From contig CATKXO010000028.1 of the NCBI GenBank assembly GCA_949840775.1, positions 1 to 37,550 on the forward strand: 37,550 bases of DNA. Reading direction: 5' to 3'. The notes under the pieces were generated by a model, which was not told the DNA's origin, made no database searches, and saw only the letters and a list, made by a program, of their open reading frames with translations. Shown here piece by piece: positions 1 through 6,446 of the stretch. Every line of letters begins with the position of its first letter. Position 1 is the first letter of the stretch. Source of the stretch: an uncultured bacterium. GTDB taxonomy: Bacteria > Bacillota > Clostridia > Oscillospirales > Oscillospiraceae. Made by a program: the position numbers and the translations under genes.

Positions 1-681
1 GGAGGAGCCATGGAGCACAATGGGGAACTCGGGCAGACGCTTGACAATCTCTTCCAGGATGTCGAAGCGCAGGGGGGGCGGGACCAGGATACCCTTCTCA
101 TTGCGGGTGCACTGCTCGGGCCGGAACTTGAAAGCGCCGTGGCTGGTGCCGATGGCGATGGCCAGAGAGTCGCAGCCGGTCTTGGAGACGAACTCCTCCA
201 CCTCTTCGGGGCGGGTGTAGTGGGAATCCTCAGCGGAGACCTGGACCTCGTCCTCCACGCCGGCCAGAGCGCCCAGCTCGGCCTCGACGACCACACCGTG
301 GTCGTGGGCATACTCCACGACCTTCTTGGTGATCTCGATGTTCTCGGCAAAGGGCTTGGAGGAGGCGTCGATCATGACGGAGGTAAAGCCGTCGTCAATG
401 CAGGACTTGCAGGTTTCAAAGGTGTCGCCGTGGTCCAGATGGAGCACGATGGGAATCTCGGGGCACTCGATAACGGCAGCCTCCACCAGCTTCACCAGGT
501 ATGTGCGGTTGGCGTAGGCGCGGGCGCCCTTGGAGACCTGGAGAATCACAGGGGCCTTTTCTTCGCGGCAGGCCTCGGTGATGCCCTGAATAATCTCCAT
601 GTTGTTGACGTTGAAGGCACCGATGGCATAACCGCCGTGGTAGGCCTTCTTGAACATTTCGGTAGAAGTAACAAGGGGCAT
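1..681 (-). CDS. fba: Class II fructose-bisphosphate aldolase, 3' end beyond the window
   Basis: Cleaves fructose 1,6-bisphosphate to dihydroxyacetone phosphate and glyceraldehyde 3-phosphate in cytosolic glycolysis. The gene reads leftward off the window edge, leaving 227 codons; the family usually has about 280-310 residues, so only the C-terminal part is missing. Seen in the translation: the N-terminal MPLVTSTEMF, the zinc-site segment LHLDHGDTFETC, the MIDASSKPF segment, VEAELGALAG and TSHGAFKF, then LHGSS at the edge. The ATG at 681-679 follows TAAGGAGG at good spacing. It probably has its own promoter (714-741). The PPi-type phosphofructokinase about 2 kb away makes its substrate. Family assignment is secure; the C-terminus cannot be checked here. 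Confidence 0.96.
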   Translation of the reverse strand, partial: MPLVTSTEMFKKAYHGGYAIGAFNVNNMEIIQGITEACREEKAPVILQVSKGARAYANRTYLVKLVEAAVIECPEIPIVLHLDHGDTFETCKSCIDDGFTSVMIDASSKPFAENIEITKKVVEYAHDHGVVVEAELGALAGVEDEVQVSAEDSHYTRPEEVEEFVSKTGCDSLAIAIGTSHGAFKFRPEQCTRNEKGILVPPPLRFDILEEIVKRLPEFPIVLHGSS

Positions 682-713
682 GGGAATAACCTCCTTATAA
701 TTTAGTCCCCTTT

Positions 714-741
714 ATTTTACCACATTTTCCCCAGATTGCAA
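714..741 (-). promoter_or_regulatory. Candidate sigma-A promoter of fba
   Basis: On the minus strand TTGCAA (741-736) and TAAAAT (719-714) are separated by 16 bases. The -10 box lies about 33 bases before the aldolase start codon. Confidence 0.6.
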
Positions 742-754
742 CATCCCAGCGGGA

Positions 755-793
755 AAAATCTCCACACGGACAGGCTTTGCTTTTGTGGGATTT
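755..793 (-). terminator. Possible terminator of the 802-2615 operon
   Basis: On the minus strand AAATCCCACA pairs with TGTGGAGATTT (one bulge) across a loop of about 17 bases, followed by a short T run. It lies just past the stop of the YdeI-family gene. The imperfect stem makes this tentative. Confidence 0.4.
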
Positions 794-801
794 GTGAATG
801 C

Positions 802-1362
802 TTACATCGGCCTCAGATTTTGATTGAGCCGGTCCACCATCCAGGCAATCCGCTTTTCCCGCCCGGCCTCTGTCCTGGCGTCGAAATACGCCCGGGTGTA
901 AGTCTTTCTGACCGACAAGGGCATGGCCTGAAAATTTGTCCAGGCGGGTTCATGTCCCTCCAGTAGCGCGGACACATGGGCAATCTGCTCCTCGGTGACT
1001 ACCATGGGGTCCGGCACGTCCCACTGGCCGTTTTTCTTCGCCTGCTCTACTTTCTCTCTGCCGAACTCGGTCATGAGTCCCCGTTCCTCCAGGCTTTGAA
1101 CCAGCGCCTTGTTCTTCTCTGACCACCTGCTTTTTTTCCGCCGCTGGGAAAAATATTTTTTGTATGTCCTGCCGTCAATGCTCTGCATCTGCCCGTCAAT
1201 CCATCCAAAGCAGAGCGCCTCTTCCAGCGCCTCCCCTGCCTTGACCGTCTTGGGGCCGCCGGCCTTGCCGAACAGGAGCCAGACGCCGCCGCTGGATATG
1301 CAATGTTCAGAAAGCCAGACTCTGAACTCCTCACGGCTGGTAAATTGCAATACATCGCTCAC
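802..1362 (-). CDS. YdeI/OmpD-associated (OmdA) family protein
   Basis: A soluble protein of 186 residues. The early block GGVWLLFGKAG, the segment EALCFGWIDGQMQSIDGRTYKKYFSQRRKKSRWS and the basic C-terminal region (REKRIAWMVDRLNQN) are typical of the YdeI/OmdA family. Family members have been linked to bacteriocin or peptide resistance, but no biochemical activity is firmly established. The start is a GTG (1362-1360) placed 8 bases after AGGAGG; the nearby ATG is in another frame. It is the last of three closely spaced leftward genes, 17 bases after the DUF3795 gene. Family call is good; function is unknown. Confidence 0.85.
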   Translation of the reverse strand: MSDVLQFTSREEFRVWLSEHCISSGGVWLLFGKAGGPKTVKAGEALEEALCFGWIDGQMQSIDGRTYKKYFSQRRKKSRWSEKNKALVQSLEERGLMTEFGREKVEQAKKNGQWDVPDPMVVTEEQIAHVSALLEGHEPAWTNFQAMPLSVRKTYTRAYFDARTEAGREKRIAWMVDRLNQNLRPM

Positions 1363-1379
1363 TTTTTTTCCTCCTCAAT

Positions 1380-1775
1380 TCAAGGAAGCGCCGATTGTTT
1401 CTCTCGATCTCCGGTCTTTATAAACTCTATCAGTTTCTCCACATCATTAAAATCATCATAATCGCCGTTGATTCCCTCCCTGTGATACACGATTCCCCTC
1501 TTTTCGTTCTCCTCCAGGCAGTCAAGCAGCCTGTCCACGCCGTACCGCTTGATAAACAGCGTAAAACCATATGGTTTAATTTTGCTCAGCAATCCCTTTT
1601 TGCAGGTCTCCTCACAGGCATAGCAGTGTGAAATTCCTCGCTCCCTGGAGCACCTTCTGTTTTCACACCGGCCTCTGTCAGGACACCGGCCTGAGTCACA
1701 GCCGCCGCACTCCACATTCTCCGAACACAGGCAGCACGCAAGCCCGCATCTGGCGATTCCCAGCTCCCGTTTCAT
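1380..1775 (-). CDS. DUF3795-type cysteine-rich protein
   Basis: A protein of 131 residues with a dense N-terminal cysteine block: CGLACCLCSENVECGGC, then further C-x(5)-C and C-x(4)-C pairs, and CYACEETC near residue 55. About a dozen cysteines in the first 60 residues suggest binding of zinc or an iron-sulfur cluster. The remainder is a short helical region. This layout matches DUF3795, whose function is unknown. The ATG at 1775 follows AAAGGAG. It sits 21 bases after the membrane ferredoxin-like gene and 17 bases before the YdeI-family gene, so the three are probably co-transcribed. A redox role alongside the upstream 4Fe-4S protein is possible but is only an inference from position. Confidence 0.8.
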   Translation of the reverse strand: MKRELGIARCGLACCLCSENVECGGCDSGRCPDRGRCENRRCSRERGISHCYACEETCKKGLLSKIKPYGFTLFIKRYGVDRLLDCLEENEKRGIVYHREGINGDYDDFNDVEKLIEFIKTGDREKQSALP

Positions 1776-1796
1776 GGTTTTCTCCTTTCCGGCAGT

Positions 1797-2615
1797 TTAC
1801 AGCGCGCCCTTCGGACAGTTTTTCACACACGCAAAGCAGAGAATACACTCTGTGCCGTTCTTCCGCTTTCTGGAGTTATCCGTCATATCCACGTCCATGG
1901 GGCAGACCTGCCTGCACCTGCCGCAGGAGACGCACTTTTCGGTGTCGCAGGTCACCCGGAGCAGGGAAAAATAGCTCATAGGCTTCAGGAATACGGTGAT
2001 GGGGCATATGTACTTGCAGAATGCCCGGTTGTCCTGGAAGGCGAAGGCCAATGCAATCCCCACCCCGTAGTACGCCAGGTTGCCGGTGAGGAAGGCCCAG
2101 AACATAATCCGCTCCAGATTGCCCACATGGGCCAGGAAGAGGGCGGCCACAAACACCAGGGAGGCCGCAAACGTGACATACCGAATCCATCCGATGGGTT
2201 TCCGGGGCCTGCGGGGCGTCTGATAGGGGAGAAAGTCCAGCACCATGGCCGTCCAGCAGGCGTAGCCGCACCACCCCCGGCCAAAAATCAGCGGCCCGAA
2301 AATCTTGGCCACCGCGTAGTGGATGGTGGCCGCCTCGAACACCCCGGTAAACAGGTAGTACCAAAAGCCCTCAATCTGCATGTTTTCCTGGCAGATCAGC
2401 CCCAGGTAAACCAGCATATACAGCCCCACCAGCAGCTGGGCTACCCGCCGGGCGTGGGGGTGCTTCCGGATGAACAGGAAAATGCCCAGCGAGACGGAGC
2501 AGCCGATATAGCTGAAATTGAACAGGTAAAACAGGTTGTCCAGCGTCAGCCACAGGGTGACTGCCACCGCCTCAAAAATTGCCAGCATCATCACCGGCAG
2601 CCAGTATTTCTTCAT
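1797..2615 (-). CDS. Membrane 4Fe-4S binding protein (NapH/CcoG-like)
   Basis: Predicted electron-transfer protein of 272 residues. It has about five to six membrane segments (near residues 4-27, 30-48, 55-75, 82-100, 145-165 and 170-195), a conserved GRGWCGYACW motif of the NapH/YccM/CcoG type, and a CKYICP motif. Two C-terminal ferredoxin motifs follow: CVSCGRCRQVCP and CILCFACVKNCPKG. This arrangement passes electrons between the membrane and soluble partners in other systems; the partner here is unknown. I chose the ATG at 2615 (MKKYWLPVM), which follows a GGGGGA stretch and starts just before the first membrane helix, over an upstream in-frame ATG with 21 extra residues. It is the first gene of the 802-2615 operon. 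Confidence 0.85.
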   Translation of the reverse strand: MKKYWLPVMMLAIFEAVAVTLWLTLDNLFYLFNFSYIGCSVSLGIFLFIRKHPHARRVAQLLVGLYMLVYLGLICQENMQIEGFWYYLFTGVFEAATIHYAVAKIFGPLIFGRGWCGYACWTAMVLDFLPYQTPRRPRKPIGWIRYVTFAASLVFVAALFLAHVGNLERIMFWAFLTGNLAYYGVGIALAFAFQDNRAFCKYICPITVFLKPMSYFSLLRVTCDTEKCVSCGRCRQVCPMDVDMTDNSRKRKNGTECILCFACVKNCPKGAL

Positions 2616-2701
2616 GGTATTTCCCCCTGCCCCTCCCGTTTTCATTCCAATATTACCACCAGCAGCGCTAAAATTCAAGGCAGAGTCGGTGATTCTTTCC
2701 G

Positions 2702-2730
2702 TTTACAACAGCGGAAAACTCTGCTATAAT
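2702..2730 (+). promoter_or_regulatory. Sigma-A promoter of the phosphofructokinase gene
   Basis: TTTACA (2702-2707), a 17-base spacer and a perfect TATAAT (2725-2730). The start codon lies 61 bases past the -10 box. Confidence 0.8.
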
Positions 2731-2791
2731 ATTCCTGTTTCGAGCTGTTACCTGTTCCACAACGGATATTTTGAATTTGGAGGTAATCAAC

Positions 2792-4030
2792 ATGAGCAAC
2801 ACATTAAAGGGCGCCCTGATTATCGGTCAGTCTGGCGGCCCCACCTCGGTCATCAACGCCAGCGCCTACGGTGTCATCCGCACCGCTCTGGACTGCCCCG
2901 ACATCACCGCCGTCTACGGCGCGGCCCACGGCATCAAGGGCGTGCTGAACGACAAGCTGTACGACATGTGTCAGGAGGATGCCAAGGAGCTGGAGCTGCT
3001 GCTCAACACCCCCTCCTCCGAGCTGGGCTCCTGCCGCTACAAGATTGCCGACCCCGACGCCGACGACACCGACTACAAGCGCATCCTGGAGATTTTCAAA
3101 AAGTATGACGTGCGCTACTTCTTCTACAACGGCGGCAACGACTCCATGGACACCTGCAACAAGATTTCCAAGTATATGCAGAAGGTGGGCTACGAGTGCC
3201 GCATCATGGGCGTGCCCAAGACCATCGACAACGACCTGTTCGGCACCGACCACTGCCCCGGCTTTGCCTCCGCCGCCAAGTATATCGCCACCTCCTGCGC
3301 CGAGGTGTATAAGGACGCCCGGGTGTATGACACCGGTATGGTGACCATCATCGAGATCATGGGCCGTCACGCCGGCTGGCTGGCCGGTGCTGCCGCCCTG
3401 GCGGGTGTGGTGGGCTGCGCCCCCGACCTGGTCTACCTCCCCGAGGTGGACTTCGACATGGACAAATTCCTGACCGACGTGGACCGCATCTATAAGGAGA
3501 AGGGCAACTGCATCGCCGCCGTCTCCGAGGGCATCCACTACGCCGACGGCTCCTTCGTCTCCGAGGCCAAGACCTCCGCCACCGACGGCTTCGGCCACGC
3601 CCAGCTGGGCGGTCTGGCCGCGCTGCTGGCCAGCGTGGTCAAGGAGAAGACCGGCGCCAAGGTCCGGGGCATTGAGCTGTCCCTGCTCCAGCGCTGCGGC
3701 GCCCACGTGGCCTCCCGTACCGACATCGACGAGTCCTTCCTGGCCGGCAAGACCGCCGTGGAGGCCGCCGTGGCCGGCGAGACCGACAAGATGGTGGGCT
3801 TCGTCTGCACCCGCGAGGGCGGCTACAAGTGCCAGACCAAGCTGTTCAACCTCTCCGAGGTGGCCAACTTCGAGAAGAAGGTCCCCCTGGAGTGGATCAA
3901 CGCCGAGCACAACGGCGTGACCCAGGCCTTCATCGACTACGCCCTGCCCCTCATCCAGGGCGACGCCAAGGCCCCCACCGAGAACTCCCTCCCCCGCTTC
4001 GCCCGTCTGAAGAAGGTCCTGGCCAAGTAA
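2792..4030 (+). CDS. pfp: 6-phosphofructokinase, probably pyrophosphate-dependent
   Basis: Phosphorylates fructose 6-phosphate to fructose 1,6-bisphosphate in glycolysis. The protein has 412 residues. The N-terminal phosphate loop reads GQSGGPTSVINAS. The two residues that separate donor types in this family are both of the PPi kind: Asp117 in GGNDS (ATP enzymes have Gly) and Lys143 in PKTIDND (ATP enzymes have Gly). The catalytic Asp is in TIDND (146-148). Other conserved blocks are the MGRHAGWLA segment and LQRCGAHVASRTD. The ATG at 2792 follows TTGGAGG at 8 bases; an upstream in-frame TTG at 2771 has no such site. The gene has its own promoter and terminator. Some related enzymes with Asp/Lys use ATP, so donor specificity remains an inference. 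Confidence 0.93.
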   Translation: MSNTLKGALIIGQSGGPTSVINASAYGVIRTALDCPDITAVYGAAHGIKGVLNDKLYDMCQEDAKELELLLNTPSSELGSCRYKIADPDADDTDYKRILEIFKKYDVRYFFYNGGNDSMDTCNKISKYMQKVGYECRIMGVPKTIDNDLFGTDHCPGFASAAKYIATSCAEVYKDARVYDTGMVTIIEIMGRHAGWLAGAAALAGVVGCAPDLVYLPEVDFDMDKFLTDVDRIYKEKGNCIAAVSEGIHYADGSFVSEAKTSATDGFGHAQLGGLAALLASVVKEKTGAKVRGIELSLLQRCGAHVASRTDIDESFLAGKTAVEAAVAGETDKMVGFVCTREGGYKCQTKLFNLSEVANFEKKVPLEWINAEHNGVTQAFIDYALPLIQGDAKAPTENSLPRFARLKKVLAK

Positions 4031-4041
4031 TTTCCCAAGCG

Positions 4042-4070
4042 AAGGCCCGCCCCATCGGGGCGGGCCTTTT
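4042..4070 (+). terminator. Rho-independent terminator of pfp
   Basis: A perfect 12-base stem (AAGGCCCGCCCC with its complement at 4057-4068), a 3-base loop, and a run of T. It abuts the stop codon of the convergent small gene. Confidence 0.9.
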
Positions 4071-4240
4071 CATTCTTTAGAAAGAGCCTTAACATATTGC
4101 TCAAGAATAAATTCAATTTGCTTCGCAGTTGAACGTTTATTTTTTTCGGCCTCAAGCTTTATTTTTTCCAATAACTCAGAGTTAATCCGCATGGTAAACC
4201 GCGTCTGGTCGTCTCGAGTATATGGGTCGATGTTCTTCAT
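4070..4240 (-). CDS. Small Arc-like ribbon-helix-helix DNA-binding protein
   Basis: A 56-residue ORF that starts ATG at 4240, 12 bases after AAAGGAGG, and ends TGA at 4070. After MKNIDPYTRDDQ it has a short strand TRFTMRIN, then SELLEKIKLEAEKNKRS, then AKQIEFILEQYVKAL. This is the strand-helix-helix pattern of Arc-type ribbon-helix-helix repressors. Such dimers bind pairs of short repeats. The region is much richer in A and T than its neighbours, which suggests recent acquisition. It is divergent from the 69-residue gene at 4356, and the spacer carries three copies of TGACACC (4268, 4303, and inverted at 4344), the natural operator candidates. It is too short for most gene callers. Confidence 0.8.
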   Translation of the reverse strand: MKNIDPYTRDDQTRFTMRINSELLEKIKLEAEKNKRSTAKQIEFILEQYVKALSKE

Positions 4241-4263
4241 AGAGGAAACCTCCTTTTTACGTC

Positions 4264-4292
4264 ATTATGACACCAAAAAGAAAAAAAGTAAA
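4264..4292 (-). promoter_or_regulatory. Candidate promoter of the ribbon-helix-helix gene
   Basis: On the minus strand TTTACT (4292-4287), 17 bases, CATAAT (4269-4264). The -10 box overlaps the first TGACACC copy (4268-4274). Confidence 0.5.
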
Positions 4293-4350
4293 GGAATCAT
4301 ATTGACACCAAAAGCAAGACATGATAATATTATAAAGAAAGGTGGTGTCA
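4268..4350. promoter_or_regulatory. Three TGACACC operator-like repeats between divergent genes
   Basis: TGACACCAAAA occurs at 4268-4278 and again at 4303-4313, 35 bp apart. The same heptamer occurs inverted (GGTGTCA) at 4344-4350. The first overlaps the leftward -10 box, the second overlaps the rightward -35 box, and the third overlaps the ribosome binding site of the rightward gene. This placement suits repression of both promoters by the adjacent ribbon-helix-helix protein, which is an inference. Confidence 0.6.
4302..4330 (+). promoter_or_regulatory. Candidate promoter of the 69-residue gene
   Basis: A perfect TTGACA (4302-4307), 17 bases, TAATAT (4325-4330), in an AT-rich stretch 26 bases before the start codon. 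Confidence 0.6.
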
Positions 4351-4355
4351 ATGAG

Positions 4356-4565
4356 ATGACATATCAGGAAGCGTTCATAGATTTGCAGGATTCAGCCGGC
4401 CGAATCAGCGACGGCATAAACGCTATTGGCATTATGACAATGGGGCTGGCTCAAGTGAGAGACCCCTATGCGGATGGTTTCAATGCAATTTGGAACTATC
4501 TGGTTGACGCTGAACAAGATTTTCAAAAACGACTTGCAGCTTGTCAGAATACGGAGACAGGCTAA
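4356..4565 (+). CDS. Small protein of unknown function
   Basis: A predicted soluble, mostly helical protein of 69 residues that I do not recognise. It starts MTYQEAFIDLQDSAGRI and ends with RLAACQNTETG; there is no signal peptide or membrane segment. The ATG at 4356 follows AGAAAGGTGGTG; the longer upstream reading in this frame runs back through the promoter and is rejected. It is divergent from a ribbon-helix-helix gene with shared operator-like repeats and overlaps the 3' end of the convergent radical SAM gene by 4 bases. The layout resembles a small regulated accessory module such as a toxin-antitoxin or phage-derived pair, but nothing in the protein proves that. Confidence 0.65.
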   Translation: MTYQEAFIDLQDSAGRISDGINAIGIMTMGLAQVRDPYADGFNAIWNYLVDAEQDFQKRLAACQNTETG

Positions 4566-5452
4566 TCAAAAAAGCTCAGCTGCCGGTCCTCATAGCTCCG
4601 GGTGGCGGCGGAGATGATGTGGCGCATCTCATACAGCAGCCCCAGCTCCTGACACCGGCTGGAGAACAGCTCCCACAGCTCCTTGGCCCTGGGGCTGGAG
4701 CAGTAATAGCGGGCGCCGTACCGCTTGCGGTACCGCTCCCCCATCCCCGGAAAGGCTCGGTCCAGGCCGTTGAGGAAGTAGTCACGCTGGCCCTCTCGCA
4801 TGGTGACCCCGAAGGCGGCGTAGACAAATCTGGCCCCCGCCTGGGCGGCACTGTCCACCACGGACAGGACGTTTTCCGCCGAGTCCTCCACATAGGGCAG
4901 GACGGGCATGAGGAGCACACCGGAGAAAACACCGGCTCTGGACAGCTCCTCCAGGGCCCTGAGCCGCCGGCTGGGGAGCGGCGCGTGGGGCTCAACCTTA
5001 GCGGCCAGTTCGTCATTTGTGGTAGTAACGGTCAACTTGCAGATCACCGGAGAGTGGTCCTGAATCAGCCGGTACAGGTCCATGTCCCGAACAATGAGGT
5101 CACTTTTTGTGGCCACTGCCACCCCGCACTGGTAGGCGTCGATGAGCTCCAAAGCGTGGCGGGTGAGCTGGAGCTCCTTCTCAAAGGGGTTATAGGGGTC
5201 GCTCATGGAGCCCATGGTGATAAAGGCGGGCTTGGCCTTCCGGGCCAGGTCATCCCGGAGAATGGTCAGTGCATCCGCCTTGGCCTTCACCCGGTCGAAG
5301 TCGGGATTCTGGTAGCAGGAACTGCGGCTGTCGCAGTAGAGACAGCCGTGACAGCAGCCCCGGTAAATATTCATGGTGTGATCGGTGCCAAACCACTCCG
5401 TGGACCTGTTCCGGTGGAGCAGATGCTTAGCTGGAATGTAGTCCATATCCAT
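4562..5452 (-). CDS. SPL-like radical SAM protein
   Basis: A protein of 296 residues with a radical SAM motif of the form C-x3-C-x2-C (Cys33, Cys37, Cys40, within YRGCCHGCLYC), which binds the 4Fe-4S cluster that cleaves S-adenosylmethionine. The segments FITMGSMSDPYNPFEK, VATKSDLI and GVLLMPVLPYVED fit the spore photoproduct lyase-like/Rv2578c group, often annotated as DNA repair photolyase-like; the substrate is unknown. The extreme C-terminus, RQLSFFD, resembles the sliding-clamp binding motif QL(S/D)LF. The start could be ATG 5452 or the ATG two codons later; the ribosome binding site is compatible with either. A consensus -35 box and a 12-base palindrome lie upstream. Confidence 0.85.
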   Translation of the reverse strand: MDMDYIPAKHLLHRNRSTEWFGTDHTMNIYRGCCHGCLYCDSRSSCYQNPDFDRVKAKADALTILRDDLARKAKPAFITMGSMSDPYNPFEKELQLTRHALELIDAYQCGVAVATKSDLIVRDMDLYRLIQDHSPVICKLTVTTTNDELAAKVEPHAPLPSRRLRALEELSRAGVFSGVLLMPVLPYVEDSAENVLSVVDSAAQAGARFVYAAFGVTMREGQRDYFLNGLDRAFPGMGERYRKRYGARYYCSSPRAKELWELFSSRCQELGLLYEMRHIISAATRSYEDRQLSFFD

Positions 5453-5466
5453 CTCACCTCTCCCCT

Positions 5467-5495
5467 ACCCTACCAAAGGCCTTTGTCCTTGTCAA
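5467..5495 (-). promoter_or_regulatory. Candidate promoter with palindrome, radical SAM gene
   Basis: On the minus strand a perfect TTGACA (5495-5490), 17 bases, and a weak TAGGGT -10 (5472-5467). A perfect 12-base palindrome, CAAAGGCCTTTG (5474-5485), lies in the spacer and could bind a regulator. Confidence 0.5.
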
Positions 5496-5584
5496 GATTT
5501 TACGAAGGGAAATCGCGGAGGAGTTCATGTAAAAAATCCATCGAAAACAGTCTGACGATAAAAAATTTAGCGGCAGGCAAAGCC

Positions 5585-5613
5585 GTATGAAAGCCCTCTC
5601 CCCGGAAATACTG
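5585..5613 (+). promoter_or_regulatory. Possible sigma-F/sigma-G type promoter of sigG
   Basis: GTATG (5585-5589), 14 bases, GGAAATACTG (5604-5613). The -10 resembles the forespore GGnnAnAnT pattern. The spacer is a base or two shorter than usual, and the start codon lies 32 bases downstream of the -10. SigG genes are normally switched on by sigma-F. Confidence 0.45.
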
Positions 5614-5645
5614 GAAACAGTGATACCGGGCGGGAGGGCTTTATC

Positions 5646-6416
5646 ATGCAGCACAAGGTAGAGATATGCGGGGTTAATACCGCCAAGCTGAAGGTACTGA
5701 AAAGCAGCGAGACCCAGGCGCTCCTCCTCCGGGCCAAAGCAGGGGACAACCAGGCCAGGGAAGAGCTCATCGCGGGAAATCTGCGGCTGGTGCTGTCGGT
5801 CATCCAGCGGTTTGCCAACCGGGGAGAAAATGCCGATGACCTGTTTCAGGTGGGGTGTATTGGCTTAATCAAGGCCATCGACAATTTCAACACCGATTTG
5901 GACGTAAAATTTTCTACCTATGGCGTCCCCATGATCGTGGGAGAGATTCGCCGCTATCTCCGTGACAACAGCACCATGCGGGTGTCACGGGCCATGCGTG
6001 ACACCGCCTACAAGGTCCTCCAGGCCAAGGAGGCATACATGGCCCAGCACCAGAAGGAGCCCACAGTGGACGAGATTGCCAAGATTCTGGACCTGAAACG
6101 AGAGGACGTGGTCTTTGCCCTGGACGCCATCCTGGAACCAGTGTCCCTCTATGAGCCGGTGTACTCTGACAGCGGTGACGCCATCTGCGTTATGGACCAG
6201 GTGAAGGACAACAAAAACAACGACGAGATGTGGGTGGAGCACATCGCCCTGAAGGAGGCAGTAGGCCACCTTACCGACAGGGAGCGGAAAATCCTTGCCA
6301 TGCGCTTCTTTCAGGGCAAAACCCAGATGGAAGTGTCCGCCGAGATCGGCATCTCCCAGGCCCAGGTGTCCCGATTAGAAAAGAACGCCCTGCGGCAGAT
6401 CAGAAAAGAGATGTAA
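5646..6416 (+). CDS. sigG: Late forespore RNA polymerase sigma factor SigG
   Basis: Directs transcription of late forespore genes such as spore DNA-protecting proteins. The protein has 256 residues. It opens with the characteristic KVEICGVNTAKLKVL segment. Region 2 contains GNLRLVLSVIQRFANRGEN and DDLFQVGCIGLIKAIDNF, then KFSTYGVPMIVGEIRRYLRDN. Region 3 is present, and region 4 ends with FFQGKTQMEVSAEIGISQAQVSRLEK. This block pattern separates SigG from SigF. The gene stands alone here; in Bacillus it follows spoIIGA-sigE, which are not in this window. A possible forespore promoter lies upstream and a bidirectional terminator downstream. Confidence 0.96.
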   Translation: MQHKVEICGVNTAKLKVLKSSETQALLLRAKAGDNQAREELIAGNLRLVLSVIQRFANRGENADDLFQVGCIGLIKAIDNFNTDLDVKFSTYGVPMIVGEIRRYLRDNSTMRVSRAMRDTAYKVLQAKEAYMAQHQKEPTVDEIAKILDLKREDVVFALDAILEPVSLYEPVYSDSGDAICVMDQVKDNKNNDEMWVEHIALKEAVGHLTDRERKILAMRFFQGKTQMEVSAEIGISQAQVSRLEKNALRQIRKEM

Positions 6417-6443
6417 AAAAATCCCCCATGCAGGGGATTTTTT
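6417..6443. terminator. Bidirectional terminator between sigG and the ZIP gene
   Basis: AAAAATCCCC pairs with GGGGATTTTT across a short loop, giving A-rich and T-rich flanks on both strands. It separates two convergent genes. Confidence 0.85.
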
Positions 6444-6446
6444 ATG

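Noticed and set aside
10-705. 231-residue open frame on the plus strand
   Set aside because: It is the antisense shadow of the class II aldolase gene, low in complexity, with no known family.
2804-3910. 368-residue minus-strand open frame
   Set aside because: Opposite the phosphofructokinase gene; Gly/Val/His-rich translation typical of antisense GC-rich codons.
4191-4355. N-terminal extension of the 69-residue protein
   Set aside because: Runs through the antisense of the ribbon-helix-helix gene and both promoters; no ribosome binding site.
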